Positions 56,595 to 64,000 of a DNA stretch of 64,000 nt are shown here, in pieces. How positions within the stretch are numbered: position 1 is the first letter of the stretch; every line of letters begins with the position of its first letter. The stretch spans positions 63,568,446 to 63,632,445 of the forward strand of contig JAWZYU010000013.1 of assembly GCA_038380435.1 (NCBI GenBank), in the 5' to 3' direction. This DNA is from Ryuthela nishihirai (lineage: Eukaryota > Arthropoda > Arachnida > Araneae > Heptathelidae). The position numbers and the translations under genes were made by a program. Under the pieces are notes generated by a model. That model searched no databases and had not been told where the DNA came from. It was given only the letters and a program-made list of their open reading frames with translations.

Positions 56595-56712
56595 ATTAGA
56601 ACATAACATACAAACTGTTTGTTATGACAGTGCAATCAAGTTGCTATTCAATTTATTCAGTGAAAACTAATCTGATATCTAATAAAATACATTTTGCATA
56701 GTCAATTGATAA

Positions 56713-57127
56713 TTAAAAATAACTTAATTCTCTGTGGTTGAGCAATAAAATTTTAAAGTTTATTCTTCAAACTATTTGCATGCTAGCAGTACAACACACG
56801 GCAACAATAGACTGGGAGCATGCCACACTGCTTGCATGTGCGTCCACTTTCTACAGAACCATAGTCTGCGAGGCAATTGAAATAATGACCTCGTCTGCCC
56901 CACCATCAAACGAGACACTGGAATTGCTGTTCATGACGTGGAAAGAAGCTCTTTGTCTAAACAGACCTAACATCACCACATAGCATCATTTCACTGAAGA
57001 CTGAGCGCTGTCTTTGCTCCAAAAAGCTTCTGAGTTTTCTCCTAAAAACCTTTAACATGCAAATAGTTTGAAGGATAAACTTTAAAATTTTATTGCTCAA
57101 CGACAGAGAATTTTAAGTTATTTTAAT
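56713..57127. mobile_element. inverted-repeat element carrying a Penelope-like protein tail
   Basis: Terminal inverted repeats of about 65-70 bp: ATAACTTAATTCTCTGTGGT, GAGCAATAAAATTTTAAAGT, then CTTCAAACTATTTGCATG, with the complement at about 57057-57121. About 280 bp lie between. They hold the end of a protein frame (56738-56983) and then a CTGAAGA motif. Confidence 0.72.
56738..56983 (+). pseudogene. C-terminal fragment of a Penelope-like element protein
   Basis: TATIDWEHATLLACASTFYR followed by TIVCEAIEI and ending LCLNRPNITT resembles the conserved end of the GIY-YIG region in Penelope-like retroelements (DW..A.I......FYRR...EAI.I.......N.D). The first 15 or so codons come from the inverted repeat and are probably not part of the protein. 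Similarity is from memory; the reverse transcriptase is absent. Confidence 0.5.
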
Positions 57128-57399
57128 TAATTTCTGAGCAAAGGTCCTTTTAATTGTGCAATTGATAATATCCGTTCTTTCCTGGTAACTGGACTCCATT
57201 ACACACTGACAGAAATAGTGTATTATTATATATGATAATGTTAATTTAAACCTGACTACTAAGCCAATGTGTATGCCATTTTTTATTTGTATGTTGCATG
57301 ACAAATTAAATATTTAGGTTATCCTAATCCTTTATATTTGGGGAGCCCAGTTTCTCTTAAATTTTTTTTTGTAAAGTTTTATCTGTTACATGTAATAAT

Positions 57400-57990
57400 A
57401 ATAATCATCATCAGCATCCTCAAGCAGCCATGGGCTATGGAGGTCCAATCAGATTGTGCAATTTAGTTCTCTAAACACTTCTGACCTGAGCTACATCGAA
57501 ATGATCAGTTGGTAGTGCTCCAGGTTCATAATCTGCAATTCCCAGGTTTGAGTCGCAGCTGGGTCAGCATTGAGATATATCTGCAAAATTCCTTGCCCTG
57601 CCCATAGTCAGTAGGGGACAACAATGGGATTGGAAAGGCCACCATCCTTTGGATGGGATGTTAAGCCATCGCCCCATATGCGGGGAGAGCCATACCCTGT
57701 GCACATCAAAGAACAGGCTGGATGGTCTTGTTGGAGCCTATCATATGTCTCCCAACAGCTGTTTCAGTGTGTTCCCTTATCCAACCTTCTCTGAGCCTTT
57801 GGGGTCCTTTTGACCTGCTCATTTAGCCCATTGTTTGCAAAAAAAAGTGCTACTCAGAGGTAAAACCAATAACCCAACCCTGTGCTATATCTGTTGCATC
57901 TAGCCAGTTTTAACAAAAGTTAGTGCACTTTTTGTTGCACTATATCAGTTTTAACAAGGTCCTGTTTAGCCCACTGCCATAGATAAATAT
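57400..57990 (-). pseudogene. RTE LINE 3' end with a SINE1 inserted
   Basis: The + strand starts ATCATCATCAGCATCCTCAA, GCAGCCATGGGCTATGGAGG, the complement of the RTE end. It runs to about GAGCTACATC (57497), is interrupted by a SINE1 (about 57498-57885), then resumes TGTTGCATCTAGCCAG and AACAAGGTCCTGTTT to about 57975. It is probably the 3' end of copy G, separated from it by about 1.3 kb of other sequence. Confidence 0.78.
57498..57885 (+). mobile_element. SINE1 inside an RTE 3' end
   Basis: The head is decayed (GATCAGTTGGTAGTGCTCCA), with box B GGTTTGAGTCGC. The core has GGATGGGATGTTAAGCCATC, and the end is GGTAAAACCAATAACCCAAC. Flanks GAGCTACATC and GTGCTATATCTG suggest a worn duplication. 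Confidence 0.8.
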
Positions 57991-58022
57991 AACTATGCAA
58001 AGACAGACACTAATGACTAGCC

Positions 58023-58568
58023 CAGGCATGGCCAACATACGGCCCGCGTAATGAATTTATGTGGCCCGCGAACAATTTTTCAATATTAGCATTTAACTTC
58101 TAGTAATTAATCGAATGAATTCTCGATACTTCTATATTTTTTAAAAAAGATTCCTTTATAAAGAATTAAAACTTTTATACTCATCTGTACTCGATATGAT
58201 CTGTTTGATGATTGAATGATTTACATTTGGAGGCTGTGTTAAGAATAGCTACTACAAGTATAGAACCAGATATTAAAAAAATAATAAGCGATGCAAACCG
58301 CCTCAACACATCGCATTAGTTATTATGTTAATTTGTTGTTATGTTAATTTATTATGTTAATTTGTTATTATGTTAATTTGTTATCATTAGTTATTATGTT
58401 AATTTGTTATCTTACAATTATTCATAAACAAATTTCATAATAAAATTTTGTTTACTTAAAGAAATAAGTGTTTTGCTTAACATTTTTCAATTTTAATATT
58501 TCGTCCGGCCCGTGAAAATATTTTTTTTTCCAATCCGGCCCGGGGGCAAAAACAGTTGGCCATGCCTG
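58023..58568. mobile_element. hAT-type MITE with 8-bp target duplication
   Basis: A 546-bp element flanked exactly by GACTAGCC (58015-58022 and 58569-58576). Its inverted ends are CAGGCATGGCCAACATACGG and ...AACAGTTGGCCATGCCTG, then GGCCCGCG and CCGGCCCG, a hAT-type end. The interior holds a tandem array of about five units like TTATTATGTTAATTTG (58318-58410). Confidence 0.88.
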
Positions 58569-59049
58569 GACTAGCCAATGTGTTGCTTCTATCGCTACCA
58601 GGGTGAACTACTCAGATCATGTTCTGACTCAGTCGATAATGGTAGTAGTTCAAGCACTTGTTCATTTGCCATTCAGTTACAACTTTTTGAGATTTACATA
58701 GGCAAGGATAATCTTCGAGGTTAAGTTTTCAAATTTGTTTGTTATGGGAGATTAAAAGAATATGGAACAGTTCATGGTATTACTAATTGCACAATAATGT
58801 AATTACATTTGAACAGATTAAATTCATATAGGGAACTTTCTCATAGCAACATTAAGCTTAATGATATGTGTTAGTTGTCATGAAGCACAGATATAGCAAG
58901 AACAAAATATTGCTCCCATTAGTTTTTTTATAAAGCTTTTCAGTTTACATACATAATTGATCTTATTACATTTTCAAACACAATATGAAAATGATGGCAT
59001 TGAGCATTTGTCCTATAATTTGATCTTAGTGTACCATTTTAACACTTCA

Positions 59050-59130
59050 ATCAACAAACAGTTGATAGCGCAATAATATGTCTTTCCGCTTCTAAGGTAA
59101 AGGTTCCCAGTTTGATCCCAAGTGTAGGAA
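59050..59130 (+). mobile_element. tRNA-like SINE head
   Basis: CAGTTGATAGCGCAATAATA is box A-like and GGTTCCCAGTTTGATCCC is box B-like. A T-rich tail follows. It is degraded and not a tRNA gene. Confidence 0.45.
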
Positions 59131-59274
59131 AGGGATTTTTTTCTTACCAACTTTGCTTTTGCTTGTTTTTTCTTTCCCTCTAGCATGTAAATATTAGATG
59201 TGGCATAACTTACCAAGTTATTTTACAGAAGAACTTGATGACATTTACAGACATTTATCCTGTAAAAAGAAATT

Positions 59275-62200
59275 GCAAAACTATTATACAGCCTAATTTT
59301 AGTCTTTAGGTGTAAACACCTATTTCTCCACACACTCCACAGATTGTTAATGGTCCCAGCAACAATCCCTATTCTTCTGTTTAACTCATGCCACACATCA
59401 CCAGTATCTGTTACATTGCTCCCAAGATAATTACACTGAGACACCTGCTGAAGGGTGCAATCATTTAGATTAACTGAACTAAAACCTGCTTGACCAATTT
59501 TCATTACTTAAATTTTTTCCTCTGTTTATCACCAAACTTAAACTGCTACATCCTCATCAACATCATTTGCCAAAAGGGCCAAATCATCAGCATAGCGTAA
59601 ATCAGAAATTTTCAGATCTCTTGTTATTACAATTTGATTTACAGCCCCAAAGCTCCCCCTTGATGTGAATTTTGCATAACATTATTAATAACCAAACTAA
59701 AGAGGAAAGGGGACAAAAATGCACCCTTGCCAAACACCATAAACAATGCTAAACCAATTGCTAAAAACCTTACCACTTCTCACATGAGTCAGTGTTATTA
59801 TAGACAGCTTTCATTACATTAACTGCCAGCCTCTTAATCTGCAGTTCTCGGGTACAAGTCCCAGCTGGGTCAACCTTAAGATTTATCTTCGCAGAACTCT
59901 CCACCCTCCCATGGTCAGTGAGGGACACTGATGGGCTTGAAAAGGCTGCCTTCCGTCAGATTAATGTTAAGCATGGCCCGTGTGCGGAAGAGCCATACCC
60001 TGTTCACATTAAAGAACATGCTGGATGGCCTTGACAGAAGGCTACCATCTGTCTCCCAACAGCTGTTCTGGTGGATCCCCTCCTCCAACCTTCTCTGAGC
60101 CTTTGGAGTCTTTGTGACCTGGCCATTTAGTCAGGTCACAAGGACTCGGAAGATTATTTGTGTGCAATAAAGTTCTGTTCTGAGACAGAACAACCCAACC
60201 CATTACATCAACTAACATGTCTTGTACACCATATGATCTCACCTTCCACCACAAATTATGACAGTCAACAGAGTCAAAAGCATTTTTGAAATAAACAAAG
60301 CTAGTAATCACAGGTTTCTGAAACTCTAAACATTTATCAAGAATTTTTCTAAGTGAAAAGATCTTATCAATATATCTCCTACCACTTCTGAATCCACACT
60401 GCTCATCACACAATTGTCCATTAACTAAATTCTTAATTCTATTAAGTAAAATCATGCAAAAAACTTTACCTGGAACAGAAAGTAAACTAATTCCCCTATA
60501 ATTATCACAAGAATTATGATCACCTTTTTTAAAAAATAGGGATAATTATAGCTCTGATAAAATCTTTAGGAACAATGATTTTATCATAAAAGATATTCAA
60601 AATTTCAGTCAACCATTTTAATAACAGAAACATTCCTAGCTCTAAGCATTGCAGCAGTAGTATCATCTATCCCTGGGAATTTATGTAGTTTAAGTTTAAA
60701 AATAGCCAAAATAACTTCACACTGTGATATAGGGCCAGCATTAAAGCCAGTAATGCATCTATCATCATTACATACAAAAGGAGTAGAAGTAATTACATTG
60801 TTTAGAACATTGCTGAAATGCTCACCCCATCTTGCTATGACAGAATCTCACCTTCAATCACCTTTCATGTTTAGTAACTGCATTGTTTAGAACATTGCTG
60901 AAATGCTCAGCCCATCTAGCGATGACAGAATCCTCACCTTCAATCACCTTTCATGTTTATCGTTCAATGCCTGTCCGTTTCTTCCCTCGCAAACAAGCTA
61001 GCGATGACAGAATCCGCATCTTCAATCACCTTTCATGTTTATCGTTCACTACCTGTCCATTTCTTCCCTCACAAAACATTAATGTCTGGTACAGCTACCT
61101 ACTGTTATGCTGTCTAGCCACTTCCTCTGCTTTGTTAGCCAAGACAACAAGCCAAAGTTTTGTATCAGCTGTTAACTGATCCTTTACACATTTACTGAGC
61201 TCTTTGTAGTGCTTTCTGTTAGGACTAGTAGGTTGTTGAGTAAGGATATTATTCTAGTTCTCTGTTTCATAATAATCTCCAATGCCTTGTCACTCAAGTA
61301 ATTTTGCCTCCTCTGCTCTTTTTTACCCAAAAGAGTACTATTAGTTTCAAGAAAAGCCTGTTAAACTGTCCATTTGGTCATTATGACAGTTGTGGTTTGC
61401 TTACTACTGAAGTTCAGGAAGCTGAACTTCAGTAGTAAGCAAACCATAACTGTCATAATTACCAAATAACCTATCATGGTAAGCTTTGGCTATAGCTGGG
61501 TCTTTCAGAGCTTCAGTGTTAAAGTAAATTTTTTAACCTTAGCACAACAGTTCTTAAGTTTAAGTTCCAAGACAATTTTAACAAAGTAATGGTCAGATTC
61601 AAATTCAACTCCCCCTGTATGACCTGGTATTCCTAACAGAACTAGCCCATCTGGTGAACCCATGTGTATTTATATATATTGTGGTGTTTGTATTAAGTGT
61701 TGGTTATTCTCAAACCATAAAGTTTCCTTACCTGTAGGAGACATTGCCCATTGCAGCTACCAAAACAAAGGGACCATCACCCCTCCCAGAAGGTCAGAGT
61801 CAGTTCCAACTTTAGCACTGAAGGGCACCTAGAACAATGGCAATATCTCCTTTTTTCACAGAATTCAAAATATCCTGAAGTTGACCATAAAACCGATCAT
61901 TCTCATCGTCTTTGGCATCCTGAGTGGGGATATAACAACAGATAACATTCATGCCTCTAATGCTTGTTTTAAATTAATCTGTGCGAAACCTTTCATTAAT
62001 GTACTCATATCCTTGAAGAGTATCACTAGCGGGTCTGCTGAGAAGCAAACCTCTGTGTTGAAGATGCTTTCCATCTTCCCTCCCTGAAAAAAGAAATTGA
62101 AAATTATTTGTAAGAATCTGACTTTTGTCCATCTGGTTGGTCTCTTGCAAACCCAGAATATCTAATTTATAATGCTGGAATTCATAGAATAGAGATTATT

Positions 62201-62781
62201 CTCTTGATGTGAGGACATCAAGAGAATAATCTCTATGCAACATCCTGACATTCCATGTGCATGCAGAGAGAAAATAATTAGAATTTTTAAAGAAACTATG
62301 TTTATTGAGAGAGGAAGTGCCAACAATATCAAACAGTTCCCTAATCACCGGCATTGGTCAAAGACTTGTTCCTCCCTCTACTAAAGGCTGAAGCCATCTA
62401 TACTGGAAGATTTCCACCAATGTAGGTTTGATGATGCTTGTAGGAGCAAGAGTTCAGGTACCTGCAATGGCCTCTGCTCAGGATTATCCATCAGCTGATA
62501 AAACGTATGCTGTGAATCTAGTCACTTGGGACTGTTAACCCATAAACAAACAGAAAACACAGAAGATTTTTCCTCAACAGAAGCCTACCAGTGCAGCAAA
62601 TGCCTACCTGGCAGCAAATTCAGAATCCATTATCAAACTCGGAGCCATAATTCAGGTTGGTTATATGGTCAGCACCAGTATCCTGTGTGGTTGATCACTC
62701 CTCAGCAGAGTAGAAAAAAACAGAAAAGTAGCCATAGTAGTCTAGATCAGTAGACCAAACTGATCTTGCAGCCCTCCCCTT
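59275..62781 (-). pseudogene. RTE-type LINE copy G, 5' end complete, degraded
   Basis: The 5' end (complement GGGGAGGGCTGC at about 62781) and the start ATG (about 62395, complement ATGGCTTCAGCCTTTAGT) agree with copy F. The endonuclease region is at 61381-62200. RT pieces are at 60042-60660 ([20 protein letters not shown]) and 59223-59720 (VNLNDCTLQQVSQCNYLGSN). Many stops occur. Three local faults stand out: snap-back inverted duplications at 61372-61467 and 62189-62236, and a duplicated segment at 60870-61060 where the CCTTCAATCACCTTTCATGT block recurs three times. A SINE1 is inserted at 59825-60200. Confidence 0.85.
59825..60200 (+). mobile_element. SINE1 inside RTE copy G, 5'-truncated
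   Basis: It starts inside the tRNA-like head (CAGCCTCTTAATCTGCAGTT) and ends GAACAACCCAACC. It is flanked by CATTACATTAACT (59812-59824) and CATTACATCAACT (60201-60213), a 13-bp duplication with one mismatch. A 5' truncation like this is typical of LINE-driven copying. Confidence 0.86.
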
Positions 62782-62789
62782 CCATAACT

Positions 62790-63050
62790 ATCCACAAGAG
62801 AGTATTCCTTTTAAATGGTACTAACGGTGTGCACCAAGAGAATATGGGGTCGTACTTTAAGTGCTAGGCCTGGCTGGTTCTGTGCATCATCACAGGGGAT
62901 TGGTGCATAGCTCTCCTTCCAGTGAATAGCTAGCTACCATTTACAGACCAATAATAATATTAGTTACACAGAATGCCACAACATAATTCTAATCCCTTGT
63001 AGGGTCTGCAATGGCAGAGAAGGAGAAAAAGAAGAAAATGAAAGGAATTA
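62790..63050. other. short gap before the pogo MITE
   Basis: No features seen other than A/G-rich runs at 63015-63045. Confidence 0.45.
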
Positions 63051-63844
63051 CCGTATTTCTTTGATTCTAAGACACACTTTTTTTCCCATATAAACGTCTC
63101 TAAAAACAGGGTGCGTCTTAGAGTCGCATTTTTTTTTTTCAAATTTTCTCGCGCTTTGCACACGGCACCACACATTTTCTTTTTACGTGGAAACCCAGCC
63201 TCCAAGTTTGATCGTTACCGCATTCTCCAATTCCATTGGAGAATAAAGTGGCGTGGGTATTTTCCCACGCTTTCCAAATGTGAAGTCACCATTATTTCAT
63301 TATAGTGGAGTTCTGTGAGTGAATTATAGTGAGCTTGGAATCTGACTGTTGACTGACAACCTTCCGCTGACACCTTCCAGAAAAATTAAGAAAGCGTAGG
63401 CATCAAAATTGGCAGAATGGGTATCAACAGCTTGGAAGCTAATCCCAGAAAGTATAGTGCAGTACTCATTTAAAAAATGTTGCATCACCAACGCTCTCAA
63501 TGGCTTAGAAGACGATATATTATGGGATAATGGAGATAAAGATGGCTCAGAAGAATCAGACTCTGAATGTGAAGTAGACTCTGATACTGATGCAAGATAT
63601 GACGACTTGGAAGAATCAGACTCTAATATTGATTCAGAAGGAAGGGATGAATAACATACCTACTGATAAATAGGTACTATTGTTGTTAGTAAATTGAATT
63701 CCATTATAATAAAAATATTTGTTAGATATATTTTAGCGTTTTATTTTTTTTTCTCTTAGAATCAAAGCTTTTTTTTCCTGTTGGTGGTACTGAAATTAAG
63801 GTGCGTCTTACAATCGATGGCGTTTTAGAATCAAAGAAATATGG
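63051..63844 (+). mobile_element. pogo-type MITE keeping the transposase C-terminus
   Basis: A 794-bp element between TA dinucleotides (63049-63050 and 63845-63846). Its inverted ends are CCGTATTTCTTTGATTCTAA and CCATATTTCTTTGATTCTAA. It looks like an internally deleted derivative of a pogo element, different in its end sequence from the element at 46592-48940. Confidence 0.88.
63409..63654 (+). pseudogene. C-terminal 81 codons of a pogo-type transposase
   Basis: AEWVSTAWKLIPESIVQYSF, KKCCITNALNGLEDDILW, then a strongly acidic tail (Asp/Glu/Ser-rich). It matches the end of POGK-like transposases (W...AW..IP...V..SFKKCGI.NALDG.EDD.LW). DNA-binding and DDE parts are absent. The frame is clean and starts with an ATG, so a small acidic peptide could in principle be made. 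Confidence 0.83.
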
Positions 63845-64000
63845 TATAATCACATATGTTTTGTTACAGACAAGTGTTTGGCAACAGAGATAGACAAACT
63901 GATTGAGGTCAGGAGACTACCCAATTTCTTAATAACCAAAGCTAAATAAAATAGTTATTTTAATAATTCAAAGTAAATTGTCTTGTTGGCAGAAAAACAA

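Noticed and set aside
63860..63925. A possible fourth erlin exon after a TTTTGTTACAG acceptor
   Set aside because: The translation does not match the expected TTLQTDEVKN-type continuation, and no donor follows in phase.

Overview
This window looks like intronic and intergenic DNA from a large, AT-rich animal genome. An arthropod, perhaps a chelicerate, is the best guess, judged from the transposon families and one multicopy gene family recalled from arthropods; no host marker gene proves it. Only one host gene is recognisable. It is the 5' part of an erlin gene (ER-membrane SPFH/prohibitin-domain protein) on the + strand, with coding exons at 29862-29949, 37933-37955 and 52902-52982. They encode the first 64 residues, and the two introns are about 8.0 and 14.9 kb. 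The rest of the gene is not seen in the last 11 kb and probably lies beyond the window.

Almost everything else is transposable-element sequence. The left part holds a piggyBac-type MITE (857-1837), a nearly whole I/Jockey-superclade LINE with exact 13-bp target duplications (2062-7516), an RTE LINE copy, a pseudogene of a multicopy arthropod family (10986-12506), a Tc1 element (13678-15132), and a nested block of two RTE LINEs meeting tail to tail (15135-21870). Next come a Tigger/jerky-like element (23838-25836), another RTE copy, and the erlin start exon. The erlin introns hold SINEs, at least four Tc1/mariner elements, foldback elements, a nearly full-length RTE copy (42629-46058), and a three-layer nest of SINE inside pogo inside palindrome (46239-49282). 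The right end holds a hAT element (54681-56594), an inverted-repeat element with a Penelope-like protein tail, a hAT MITE, a 5'-complete RTE copy (59275-62781) and a pogo MITE (63051-63844).

Two tRNA-headed SINE families recur. SINE1 (about 360-400 bp) ends in a CAACCCAACC-type tail, has 12-14-bp target duplications and contains a core resembling conserved metazoan SINE domains. SINE2 (about 190 bp) ends in GCTGCTTGAGG, the same 11 bases that end the RTE LINE. This suggests that RTE moves SINE2 and that the I-like LINE may move SINE1. A third, weaker tRNA-like family occurs alone and inside palindromes.

No transposon here looks able to move itself. Every transposase or reverse transcriptase is broken by stops, frameshifts, catalytic substitutions or deletion of catalytic motifs. 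I see no new host system. The observations most worth checking are the erlin exons, the palindrome-pogo-SINE nest, the snap-back inverted duplications in RTE copies, the repeated loss of the RTE YADD motif, the SINE/LINE tail sharing, and hammerhead-like motifs in inverted-repeat elements that may derive from Penelope-like elements.
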